Shown: positions 7,575 to 15,768 of the stretch, piece by piece
How positions within the stretch are numbered: position 1 is the first letter of the stretch
Layout of the letters: each line of letters opens with the position of its first letter
Source of the DNA: Gemmatimonadaceae bacterium
Lineage (GTDB): Bacteria; Gemmatimonadota; Gemmatimonadetes; Gemmatimonadales; Gemmatimonadaceae
Assembly (NCBI GenBank): GCA_025450035.1
Contig: JANWIF010000147.1
Span: 20,094-84,093 of the forward strand
Direction: 5' to 3'
Length of the DNA: 64,000 nucleotides
Made by a program: the position numbers and the translations under genes
Notes under the pieces: model-generated
Seen by the model: the letters and a program-made list of their open reading frames with translations, nothing else
Told to the model about the DNA's origin: nothing
Database searches by the model: none

Positions 7575-8438
7575 TCAGGCGGTGGTGACGGACGCGGTGT
7601 CGTCGAGAAATCGCCGGATGGCTGCGAACAACATGCGGGGTGCTTCAACGTAAGGTACGTGACCGCTGTCGTCGAGCACCACCAGCCGTGCCTCTGGAAG
7701 CGATCGAGCCAGAGCTTCGGACGAGGCGAGGGGGATGGGATCCTGGCGACCGTGAACGATGAGCGTTGGGCAGCGCACACCGGCCAGTGCGGATCGGAGA
7801 TCGAAATCGCCAAGGCTGGCCCAGACGGATGCTTGCACGCGACCAATGACGCGAAACGGAGTGAGGTCGCGCGCGCGGTCAGGGTGCGCGAAGTATCCGG
7901 CGACGCTGAGTTCGAACGCGCGCCGCCGGTACCCTTCAGGGTCGCGTTCGCGCAGGCCCGACGCGGCGAGCTCATCGCGCAAGTGCCGAATGCGTGGGGA
8001 GCTCTGCCGGCGCGCCAGTTCGGCATCGAATGCGTCGCGATGCTCGCGGGTGATGGGCGCCGGGTCGATGAGGACCATGCGCGTTGGACGCAGCGCCGCA
8101 TCTTCGCCGGCAGAAATGGCGTAGAGCAGAGCCAACAGTCCCCCCCATGAATAGCCGATAATCGAAAGCGGTTGGAGTGACAACTCTCGCACCAGAACCG
8201 CCATGTCCTCCACGTGCGTCCTCCACGTGATGGGCGAGGGATCGTTTGTTCGCGACTGCCCGCCGCCGCGTTGGTCATAAAAGACGAGCTCGTACTTGTC
8301 TGCGAGCTCGAGCATTTGCGGAAGCAAGTAGTCGTGCTGCGCACCAGGTCCACCGTGCAGCACCAAGAGGCGCGGCGCGCCCGCCGGACCGTCCGAAGTG
8401 AAGTAGAGCGGAACGGCGGTGCTGGTCGTGTAGGGCAT
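7575..8438 (-). CDS. Alpha/beta-hydrolase, proline iminopeptidase-like
   Basis: A 287-residue single-domain hydrolase. The oxyanion motif HGGPG is at 28-32, DQRGGGQS at 55-62, and the nucleophile elbow GYSWGG places Ser97. Asp233 (HGRQDP) and His260 (DSGHVPY) complete the triad. HGGPG plus DQRGxGxS is the usual S33 prolyl aminopeptidase pattern, but related esterases share it, so substrate is uncertain. There is no signal peptide. A GT-rich inverted repeat lies immediately upstream of its ATG. Confidence 0.88.
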   Translation of the reverse strand: MPYTTSTAVPLYFTSDGPAGAPRLLVLHGGPGAQHDYLLPQMLELADKYELVFYDQRGGGQSRTNDPSPITWRTHVEDMAVLVRELSLQPLSIIGYSWGGLLALLYAISAGEDAALRPTRMVLIDPAPITREHRDAFDAELARRQSSPRIRHLRDELAASGLRERDPEGYRRRAFELSVAGYFAHPDRARDLTPFRVIGRVQASVWASLGDFDLRSALAGVRCPTLIVHGRQDPIPLASSEALARSLPEARLVVLDDSGHVPYVEAPRMLFAAIRRFLDDTASVTTA

Positions 8439-8443
8439 GGTGC

Positions 8444-8543
8444 TGGTTGTTGGTTGGTTGTTGGTTGTTGGTTGTTGGTACCTGGCTACCCGACCCGTCG
8501 CAGTTGCAGTTCACCAACTACCAACTACCAACCACCAACCACC
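8444..8543. repeat. GT-rich/AC-rich inverted repeat, copy 2
   Basis: Reiterated GGTTGTTGGTT units (8444-8480) face AC-rich units built from ACCAACTACCAACC (8512-8543), about 30 bp apart. The two sides can pair into a long imperfect hairpin. The element fills the gap between the M28 peptidase stop (8548) and the hydrolase ATG (8438). It resembles the element at 3187-3278 in composition, size and position relative to leftward genes. Confidence 0.72.
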
Positions 8544-8547
8544 GTCG

Positions 8548-9960
8548 TTACTCCCGTTTCCCCAATGTCGCGGTCAGCACCACGGGCGCACCATCGCGGA
8601 GAACTTTGAACTGAACGACATCTCCCGGTTGATGCGAGTAGAGGGCGTCGGTGTAGGCGTAGAGATCCTTGACTGGCTTGCCCCCGAACTCCACGATGAT
8701 GTCGCCCTGTTTTGCACCGGCCTTATCGGCCGGACTGTTAGGCGTGACGCCTGCGAGACGCACACCGGCGACATCGGTGGCACCCATGTCGGGGACGGAT
8801 CCGAACCACACGTTGCGTCCGCTGGTGGCGGCCATGGGTGCAGGGCTCGCGCTGCGCACGTACGTGAGGCGCGCGGATCGGTCGGCGAGGGCGCGCGCGA
8901 TGCGACCGGCATACTCGACGACCCGTGCTTCATCACCGACGTCGATCTTCGATGCGACATCGGTGGCGCGATGGTAGTCCTCGTGCTCACCGGTGAAGAA
9001 GAAGAGCACCGGGATGTTCTTTTCGTAAAATGAACTCTGATCCGACGGCCCGAACCCGTCGCCGATCTTTGCGATCTGGAATTGTGGCGCCACGTTGGCG
9101 CTGTCTACGATACCGGGCAGCTCTGTGGCCGTCGCGGCGCCATATACAATGAGCTTGTCGTTCTGCATCCGGCCCACCATGTCGAAGTTGAGCATGGCGA
9201 ACACGTGGTCGAGCGGCACGGGCGAATGGTCCACGAAGTACTGGGAGCCGAGCAGTCCGAGTTCTTCGCCGCTGAAATTCACGAAGATCAGCGACCGGCG
9301 GGGCGGGTGGTGCGCGAAGAGGCGAGCGAGCTCCATCACCGCGGCGGTGCCGGAGGCGTTGTCGTCGGCGCCATGGCGAATCGCGTTGCCGGCCGCGGGG
9401 TCGAGGGCGTTGAACGCAGAGCGCCCCAGGTGATCGAAATGCGCGCCGATCACCACGAATTCATTGCGCAGCGCGGGATCGCTGCCCGGGAGCAGCGCGA
9501 CGACGTTCTGCGTTGGGAGTGCCGCGGGCAGGCCGGCGTGCGCCGCCGCGACCGATTTGGCGGTGAACGGCTGCAGATACGGTGACGAGCAGGCAATACC
9601 TTGCCGATCAGTTAGGCGAATGGAGTTGCCCGTCCGGGCCTCGATCGTTTGCCGCAGCGCGCTCACCGACACGCAGCGGTTGTCGTGCAGGCCGGCGAGC
9701 GTGTCCAGTTGCAGCAGCGCGTAGCGCCGCGCGATGTACGCTGCAGCGCTGTCGTTCCCGGGCGTGCCGGTGAGCCGTCCCTCGAGTGCGTCGCTGGCCA
9801 GGTACGTGATGTCCCGCCTGAGGAGCGCCGTGTCGGCGCCGCGCTGTGCGCTCAGTGGCATGGCGCCCGTGGCGGGGCCGTGATGGCACGCAACGGCGGA
9901 CATCGCGGCCGTGGCAAAGGCGAGTAGTCGGACGCGACGTATTGTGCGGAACAACTCCAT
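8548..9960 (-). CDS. Secreted M28 zinc aminopeptidase with C-terminal PDZ domain
   Basis: A 470-residue exported peptidase. A hydrophobic N-terminus ends in SAVAC (Cys25), which could be a lipoprotein site. The M28 domain contains GAHFDHLG (His174), HGADDNASG (Asp199/200), SGEELG (catalytic Glu232 and ligand Glu233), LNFDMVGR and HEDYHRATD, a complete two-zinc site. A PDZ domain covers about 385-468 (GVTPNSPADKAGAKQGDIIV). A protease-associated-like insert lies between the N-terminus and the catalytic core. It is the first gene of the leftward run and is divergent from the ECF operon. Confidence 0.93.
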   Translation of the reverse strand: MELFRTIRRVRLLAFATAAMSAVACHHGPATGAMPLSAQRGADTALLRRDITYLASDALEGRLTGTPGNDSAAAYIARRYALLQLDTLAGLHDNRCVSVSALRQTIEARTGNSIRLTDRQGIACSSPYLQPFTAKSVAAAHAGLPAALPTQNVVALLPGSDPALRNEFVVIGAHFDHLGRSAFNALDPAAGNAIRHGADDNASGTAAVMELARLFAHHPPRRSLIFVNFSGEELGLLGSQYFVDHSPVPLDHVFAMLNFDMVGRMQNDKLIVYGAATATELPGIVDSANVAPQFQIAKIGDGFGPSDQSSFYEKNIPVLFFFTGEHEDYHRATDVASKIDVGDEARVVEYAGRIARALADRSARLTYVRSASPAPMAATSGRNVWFGSVPDMGATDVAGVRLAGVTPNSPADKAGAKQGDIIVEFGGKPVKDLYAYTDALYSHQPGDVVQFKVLRDGAPVVLTATLGKRE

Positions 9961-10015
9961 GCGGCGGACCCCGGATGTGGTGGGATTGGGTCGGGCCTTC
10001 GTATGTTATGTCGCC

Positions 10016-10600
10016 GTGCGCACCAGTTCCAGCCATTCACTCCCGACGCTTGCCCTCGCGCTCATCCCGCGCGCCGTGGCGCTGAACCTTGCCCTCGGCG
10101 CCTTGGCCGCGGCGCTCAAGCTGCCCGTGTACCTCGATTCGGTGGGCACGATTTTCGTCGCTGTCCTCGCCGGTCCGGTGGCGGGGATGCTCACGGGTGC
10201 CGTATCGAACGCGGTCCTCGGAATCTTGTATAGTCCACAGCTGTTCGCGTTCATTCCGGTTGCTGTGGTTATCGGTGCGCTCGCTGGTTGGGCCGCGCGC
10301 CTTGGCGCGTTCCGGTCGGTGGTCGGTGCCGCGATCGCAGGTGTTGCGATCGGTCTGGCGGCGGCGCTCACGTCGGTGCCGATCGTGATCCACCTGTTCG
10401 GTGGCCTGACGCCGAGTGGCACGGGGATCATCACCATCGCGCTTCGCATGGTGTTCGGGATGTCGTTGACGCACGCGGCGCAGGTAGCGGCCTTGTCGAC
10501 TGACGTCATCGACAAGCCGCTGTCGTGCGTGTTGGTGGCATTGCTCATCACCCGGCTTCCTGCGCGACTCACGGAACGCTTGCGGACATCGCCCGCGTGA
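10016..10600 (+). CDS. ECF transporter S component (substrate-binding membrane subunit)
   Basis: A protein of about 194 residues with five or six membrane helices. The segment LPVYLDSVGTIFVAVLAGP followed by GMLTGAVSNAVLGI is typical of one group of ECF S components, which bind a vitamin or metal and associate with the T and A subunits. The substrate cannot be read from sequence. I chose GTG at 10016 because the alternative ATG at 9959 overlaps the divergent M28 start codon. Its TGA overlaps the T-component GTG by 4 bp. Confidence 0.78.
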   Translation: MRTSSSHSLPTLALALIPRAVALNLALGALAAALKLPVYLDSVGTIFVAVLAGPVAGMLTGAVSNAVLGILYSPQLFAFIPVAVVIGALAGWAARLGAFRSVVGAAIAGVAIGLAAALTSVPIVIHLFGGLTPSGTGIITIALRMVFGMSLTHAAQVAALSTDVIDKPLSCVLVALLITRLPARLTERLRTSPA

Positions 10601-11364
10601 GCGCGCTCGAGCATTGGAACCCGCTTACTCCGCTCGCGGCGGCCACGTTCCTGGTCGTCGCGGCATACGCGGCGCCGCAACCAGCCGGCGCCATCGCATC
10701 GTTCGCCGTAGCGCTCGGCGGCGCTTGGGTGCTCGGCGTTGGCCGGCGGGTGAGCGCGCTTGCGTTGGCCGTTGCACTGCCGACGTCAGCGCTCCTGCTC
10801 ACCATGGATGCGCTCGTTCCCGGCGCGCCAGGTATTGCGACACACATCCTTGCCCTGGGTCCGGTGCGTCTCGATGTCACCGCCGTGAGAGTCGCGATGC
10901 TGATCGCCGCGCAGCTCGGGGCCGCGATCGCCGCGATGGGCTGGGTCGTCGTGGGGGTCGCGCCGCGTCGCCTAACGCGAGCGCTTGCCGCGCGCGGGTT
11001 GCCGGCGTGGGCGGCATATGTGCTCGTGGCCTCGCTCGAAGCCGTGCCTGAAGCACGGCGACACGCGGTGGAAGTGATGGACGCCCAACGCTGCCGCGGG
11101 CTGAATACCGGAGGAGGCATCGTCGGGCGGGTGCGCGCGCTGCTGCCGCTTGCCGGGCCGCTATCGGTGTCGCTCGTGTCGGAGTCGGAAGAACGCGCGC
11201 TGGCGTTGGACGCGCGCGGGTTTCGTCCACGATCGCGTCGTGGTACGCTGACGCCGATCGCCGATCCGCGCGCCGAGCGTGTCACGCGCGCGTTGCTCTG
11301 GTGGTCGTCGGCGGCGGTACTCGCGTGGCGCATCGCGGTTGCCTGGCGTGGTTCGGCGTCGTGA
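10597..11364 (+). CDS. ECF transporter T component (EcfT/CbiQ-like)
   Basis: A 255-residue membrane protein with the coupling helices that link ATPases to the S component. Family features are HWNPLTPLA at the start, ASLEAVPEARRHAVEVMDAQ with an Arg-rich motif in the long cytoplasmic helices, and ERALALDARGF near the end, corresponding to the usual A-R-G coupling motifs. It starts at GTG 10597, overlapping the S-component stop, and its own stop overlaps the ATPase start (GTGA). The three genes form one operon. Confidence 0.85.
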   Translation: MSALEHWNPLTPLAAATFLVVAAYAAPQPAGAIASFAVALGGAWVLGVGRRVSALALAVALPTSALLLTMDALVPGAPGIATHILALGPVRLDVTAVRVAMLIAAQLGAAIAAMGWVVVGVAPRRLTRALAARGLPAWAAYVLVASLEAVPEARRHAVEVMDAQRCRGLNTGGGIVGRVRALLPLAGPLSVSLVSESEERALALDARGFRPRSRRGTLTPIADPRAERVTRALLWWSSAAVLAWRIAVAWRGSAS

Positions 11365-12827
11365 CTGGCGCCCTCTCGCCGGAGCCGGTCGTATCGTTGC
11401 GCCTCGATCGCATCCAGTACGGCGCGCACACCGCGCTGCACGACGTCGTGCTCGACGTGCGCCCGGGGGAAATCGTCGGCGTCGCGGGTCACGTGGGCGC
11501 CGGCAAGACCACGCTCGCGCTGGCCGCGGCGGGCTTGCTCGGCGGCGCGGTGCCGGCGCGTATCACCGGAACCGTTCGCTTCAGCGCGCGCGGCTGGCCT
11601 CCCGCGTCGTTCGTGTTCGCGAGCCCATGGACCCAACTCACTGAGTTAGGCGGCACGGTCGAGGAAGAAGTTGCCGTCGGTCCGGAGAATCAGGGGCTGA
11701 CCAGCGGCATCATTCGCGCCCGCGTGGACGGCGCGATGGGCGCCGCCGGAGCATCGCCGCTCGCGACCCGTGTCCCGCGGACGTTGTCCGGTGGAGAGAT
11801 GCAACGCGTGGCGCTCGCATCGGCACTGGCGCTCGACGCTCCGCTGGTCGTGCTCGATGAACCCACCGCACAGCTCGATCCATCGTCTGCGCGCCGGATA
11901 GCCGCATCGATTCGCGCGCTTGCCGCGTCGGGTCGCGCGATCATACTCGTGGAGCAGAATCTCGATCTGCTCGCCGAGCTGGCCTCGCGTGTGGTCGTAT
12001 TGGCCGATGGTGCGCCGTTGGCCACCGGGGATCCGCGCGCACTGCTCGAGCGGTGGCCGCCACTGGATGCGCGCCTCGGCACGACGACGGCGGTCGCCGA
12101 GCGCAACGCGCCCACGTATCGCGCACCGTTGGTGGTGACGGACGACGCACCCGGCCTCGTGATCGAAGGGCTCGTGGCCGGATATGCGGGGCGCGATGTG
12201 CTCCTGGGTGTGGATACCGTGGTGCCGCGCGGCGCCGTGTGTGCATGGCTCGGCGAGAATGGGGCGGGGAAAACCACACTCGCGCGGGCCGTGGTGGGAC
12301 TCGTGCCCACGCACGCGGGCACGATGCGCGTGGCCGGTGCCGTGCTCGACGGACTCCCTGTCGAACTACGCGCACGCTTGGTCGGCCTGGTGTTCCAGGA
12401 TCCTTCGCGTCAATTGTTCGCACGCCGCGTGATCGATGAAGCCGCCTTCGGCCCCCGTGCGTTAGGCGAATCGCGAACGGGAGCGCTGGCGATGGCGCGC
12501 GAGGCGCTGGCCATCGTCGGGCTGGAGGGGCTGCACCAGGTGAATCCTGGCGATCTGGTCCCACAGCTGCAGCGACGGCTGGCGATCGCCGCCGCGATGG
12601 CCGCGCGTCCGCCGCTGTTGATTCTCGATGAGCCCACGGCCGGCCAGGACGCCGCAGGCCGCGCTTGGATCGTTCGGGCGCTCGAACAGCAGCGATCCCG
12701 CGGCGCCGGGGTGGTCATCACGCATGATCTCACGTTCGCCGGTCGCGTGTGCGATTTCGCCGTTACGATCGCGCGTGGCCGGGTGTCCCTGAGTAGATCG
12801 GACGTGCCGTTTGGCGCAGCGGACTAG
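11361..12827 (+). CDS. ECF transporter fused double ATPase (EcfA-A')
   Basis: A 488-residue protein with two ABC ATPase domains, energising uptake with the upstream S and T components. Domain 1 (about 10-235) has Walker A GHVGAGKTT, signature LSGGE (142-146) and Walker B VVLDEPT, but the Q-loop Gln is Ala (VFASP, A87) and the H-loop His is Gln (LVEQN, Q199). Domain 2 (about 265-475) has GENGAGKTT, an intact Q-loop (VFQDP) and H-loop (ITHD), and LILDEPT, but its signature is replaced by LVPQLQ (399-404). These losses fall on the same composite nucleotide site, so one site should be dead and the other active. The GTG at 11361 overlaps the T-component stop. Confidence 0.9.
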   Translation: MTGALSPEPVVSLRLDRIQYGAHTALHDVVLDVRPGEIVGVAGHVGAGKTTLALAAAGLLGGAVPARITGTVRFSARGWPPASFVFASPWTQLTELGGTVEEEVAVGPENQGLTSGIIRARVDGAMGAAGASPLATRVPRTLSGGEMQRVALASALALDAPLVVLDEPTAQLDPSSARRIAASIRALAASGRAIILVEQNLDLLAELASRVVVLADGAPLATGDPRALLERWPPLDARLGTTTAVAERNAPTYRAPLVVTDDAPGLVIEGLVAGYAGRDVLLGVDTVVPRGAVCAWLGENGAGKTTLARAVVGLVPTHAGTMRVAGAVLDGLPVELRARLVGLVFQDPSRQLFARRVIDEAAFGPRALGESRTGALAMAREALAIVGLEGLHQVNPGDLVPQLQRRLAIAAAMAARPPLLILDEPTAGQDAAGRAWIVRALEQQRSRGAGVVITHDLTFAGRVCDFAVTIARGRVSLSRSDVPFGAAD

Positions 12828-12917
12828 CGGCTTGGGCGGGCGGTTCGGCCGTGCGATGCGTGCACCGCGCGCGGCCGCGCTTCGATGCGCGCCACTCTTC
12901 AGGGAGCTTCCTTCGCT

Positions 12918-14525
12918 ATGGATCATGCACCGAGTTTCGCGCGGCACCTCGCCCGGCTCGTCTGGCAACTGCTCAACCAGAGCGACGCGTACGATGTGCA
13001 GCTCGCCTCGCTGCAACTTCTCGTTGGCGCTTCGCGCGTCGGACCGGTCGGGATGGGGGTTCATGACGGAACGTTTCGTATCAACGGCGCACCAGTGTCG
13101 GACGCGGGTCCTGAGATGCAGGAGTTGGCGGCCCAACTCGTCGGCCACTCCATAGAGGAGCTGGCCTTTGATCGCGCCTCGTCGCCGGCCGATCTGCTGC
13201 TCATGGCGCGGATTCTCGCGACGGCGCCCGTTCCCCTTGATGGCGGCCGCGGCGTGTTGGCGCGCATTCACGCGCTCGATGCGCGAGCGGTCACGGTCCG
13301 CGTAACGTCGCCGCCCGCTCTCCCTCCGATCGCGCGTCCGGGCCCCACGGACCTCATGACGCTGCAAGTAGTTCCCGACATCGCGGACTTCGCGCCCGAT
13401 GCCGCGTCGAGCGTTGCCGGATCGGATGACGATGGCCTCATCACCACGGCCCGACTCGATGAAATGTTCGAGGTCTTCTCGTCCAATGATGCGACGCGAC
13501 TTCCACCCGACAGGCTGTTTCTGCATCTCGATGCGGCTATCACGCCCAGAGCCGCGGCGCGGGAATTGGATGCGCTGCTCAAGGTGGTTGCGGAAGCCAC
13601 GGCGCGCGCGCGGCACGAGGTGGTGGCCGACCTGCTGCACGGGATCGTGACGCGTGAGGCCGCGCTGGAGGATGACGCGATGCGCCGGCAGTACGGCATC
13701 ATACTGCGTCGGGCGGCCGTGCCCCCGATCCTGCGCAGCTTGACGCTGCTCCTTCCGCGCAACCGCGAGCGTCACGACGTCTACATGACAGTACTGGCGC
13801 GCTGCGAAGACGCGGGCGCCGAGGCGTTGGCGGAAGCGCTCATCGCGGCGCCGTCCATCGGCGACCGGCGCGTGTATTACGACGCGTTGATCCGCATGCG
13901 GAGCGGGATTCGCACGGTCATGCACATGTTGGGCGACACGCGATGGTTCGTTGCGCGGAACGCGGCCGAGCTGTTAGGCGAACTGAAGGTCACCGAAGCC
14001 GAGGCGGAGTTGACGCCGCTGCTCGAGCACGCCGACGATCGCGTTCGCTCGGCCGCCGCCGTCGCACTGGCGCGCATCGGGTCATCGCGGCGGGGTCGGG
14101 GGCGCCTGTCCCGCACGCCGGTGCCGGCGGCCGCGCCCGATGACGCCGGGAACGGCAACGGTCAGGGCAATGGTCACGGGAACGGGCATGCGGCCGGACC
14201 CGGCTCGCGCTCGGTGCACTCGCTCATCAAGGCGCTGGAGAAGGAAGCGGACAGCCGCGTGCAGGTGGCATTGATCGCCGCGCTTGGCCAACTCGGCACC
14301 CAACAAGCCGTGGACAAGCTGGTCGAGATCGCGCGCACCGAGCGCGGCCTCCTCGCCCGCCAACGACCCACGCCGCTCCGCGTCGCCGCGGTCCACGCTC
14401 TGGGCCAAGCGAGAGCAGCCAACGCCCAGCCCGCGCTGCAGGCGTTGCTGCGCGACAAGTCGGCGGCCATTCGCGGCGCGGCGTCGTGGGTGATTCTGGG
14501 GCGCCGCGAACCGGTAGCGGTGTAG
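12918..14525 (+). CDS. HEAT-repeat protein
   Basis: A 535-residue cytosolic alpha-helical protein. The N-terminal 150 residues are a distinct helical region of unknown function. The C-terminal half has HEAT/armadillo-like repeats such as DTRWFVARNAAELLGEL, DDRVRSAAAVALARIGS, DSRVQVALIAALGQLG and PLRVAAVHALGQAR. A linker at about 410-425 (GNGNGQGNGHGNGH) separates the last repeats. Such scaffolds usually mediate protein contacts. I chose ATG 12918, which has AGGGAGC about 11 nt upstream; ATG 12885 is an alternative. Confidence 0.8.
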   Translation: MDHAPSFARHLARLVWQLLNQSDAYDVQLASLQLLVGASRVGPVGMGVHDGTFRINGAPVSDAGPEMQELAAQLVGHSIEELAFDRASSPADLLLMARILATAPVPLDGGRGVLARIHALDARAVTVRVTSPPALPPIARPGPTDLMTLQVVPDIADFAPDAASSVAGSDDDGLITTARLDEMFEVFSSNDATRLPPDRLFLHLDAAITPRAAARELDALLKVVAEATARARHEVVADLLHGIVTREAALEDDAMRRQYGIILRRAAVPPILRSLTLLLPRNRERHDVYMTVLARCEDAGAEALAEALIAAPSIGDRRVYYDALIRMRSGIRTVMHMLGDTRWFVARNAAELLGELKVTEAEAELTPLLEHADDRVRSAAAVALARIGSSRRGRGRLSRTPVPAAAPDDAGNGNGQGNGHGNGHAAGPGSRSVHSLIKALEKEADSRVQVALIAALGQLGTQQAVDKLVEIARTERGLLARQRPTPLRVAAVHALGQARAANAQPALQALLRDKSAAIRGAASWVILGRREPVAV

Positions 14526-14547
14526 CGGCACCCCTGCCCTCGCGCGG

Positions 14548-15615
14548 TCAGCGATCCGTGAAATCGATCTCCGTTCCCACGCGGCGGCACGTTTCAGCGA
14601 TCAATGTCGCGGCGCGGTCCACGTCGTCCAGGCTGACCAACTCGTTAGGCGAATGCATGTAGCGATTGGGGATCGAGACGAGTGCCGTGGCGATGCCTTC
14701 GCGCGCGATGTGAATCGCGTCGGCGTCGGTACCGGTGTCGCGTCCTGCGGCGTGGAGCGTGTAGGGAATCGACAGCGCATCGGCCGTGGAACGGAGAAGA
14801 CGCAAGGCGACCGGTGAGATGATCGATCCCCGCGTGAGCACCGGACCGCTGCCGATGGGATGATGCCCCAATTCCTTCTTCTCGATGCCCGGATGGTCGG
14901 TGGCGAAGGTGACGTCGACGACGATCGCCATCCGCGCGCCGATCGCCGTCGCGCTCACGGCGGCGCCGCCGCCATGCCACGCGATTTCCTCCTGCGTCGT
15001 GGCCGTGGCCACGACGCGGGCCGCTCCGGGTTGAGCGGCGTAGCGTCGCAGCGCCTCCAGCACCACGAAGGCGCCGATCCGATCGTCGATCGAGCGCGAG
15101 ACGATGCGGTTGTTGGGGAAGTCGAGCGTGTGCGAATCGATCACGCCCGGGTCCCCGACGCTCAGCCGCGCGCCGGCCTCGGCCGCGTTCGCGGCGCCGA
15201 TGTCGACCCACAGATCCGTCAGCTTCGAGGCTTTCTCGCGGTCGTCCGGGCGCAGCAGGTGAATCGGCTTCTTGCCCACCACGCCAAACACATCGCCCTG
15301 CGCCCCCAGGAATCGCAGGCGCTGCCCAACCAGCACCTGCACATCCCAGCCCCCGATCGGCGCGATGTAGACGTATCCCTCGTCGTCGATGTGCTGCACG
15401 ATGACGCCGATCTCGTCGATGTGGCCGGCGAGCATGATCGTCGGTTCGCCCGCGCCGGCCACCACGGCCATGCTGTTGCCGTGCACATCGCCGCGCACAT
15501 TGGCGAAGTGCGCCGCTTCCTCGCGCCACACGCGCGCGGGTGCCGACTCGAAACCCGACGGTCCGGGGGTGTCTAACAGGCGCTTGAGAAACGCGAGCGA
15601 AGAAGCGGAAAGCAT
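14548..15615 (-). CDS. M42-family metallo-aminopeptidase
   Basis: A 355-residue cytosolic peptidase of the M42 (glutamyl aminopeptidase/FrvX, tetrahedral TET) family. The two-metal site is complete: AGHIDEIG, SIDDRIG, TTQEEIAWHG (catalytic Glu and ligand Glu), VVDVTFATD and IPNRYMHSPNEL. The start MLSASSLAFLKRLLDTPGPSGFE at 15615 matches the normal beginning of the family. The frame's further extension to 15714 is not needed. It is convergent with the HEAT gene, 22 bp apart. Confidence 0.93.
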   Translation of the reverse strand: MLSASSLAFLKRLLDTPGPSGFESAPARVWREEAAHFANVRGDVHGNSMAVVAGAGEPTIMLAGHIDEIGVIVQHIDDEGYVYIAPIGGWDVQVLVGQRLRFLGAQGDVFGVVGKKPIHLLRPDDREKASKLTDLWVDIGAANAAEAGARLSVGDPGVIDSHTLDFPNNRIVSRSIDDRIGAFVVLEALRRYAAQPGAARVVATATTQEEIAWHGGGAAVSATAIGARMAIVVDVTFATDHPGIEKKELGHHPIGSGPVLTRGSIISPVALRLLRSTADALSIPYTLHAAGRDTGTDADAIHIAREGIATALVSIPNRYMHSPNELVSLDDVDRAATLIAETCRRVGTEIDFTDR

Positions 15616-15768
15616 GGCGAGAAGCGTGAAGGCCGAGGTGCACCCGGCGGCTGCCGGAGAGAGTGTGTAAGAGACCACAACCAATGCGCGCCGTCCAGGG
15701 GTGGCGACCCGCATCGCATTTCCGTTGGGCGAACGCCGGGGCAGTCCGCGCCCGGCACTGGCGCGGAG

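Noticed and set aside
3187..8543. GT-rich units considered as CRISPR-like or tandem repeats
   Set aside because: There are only two loci, each a hairpin-like inverted repeat without regular spacers.
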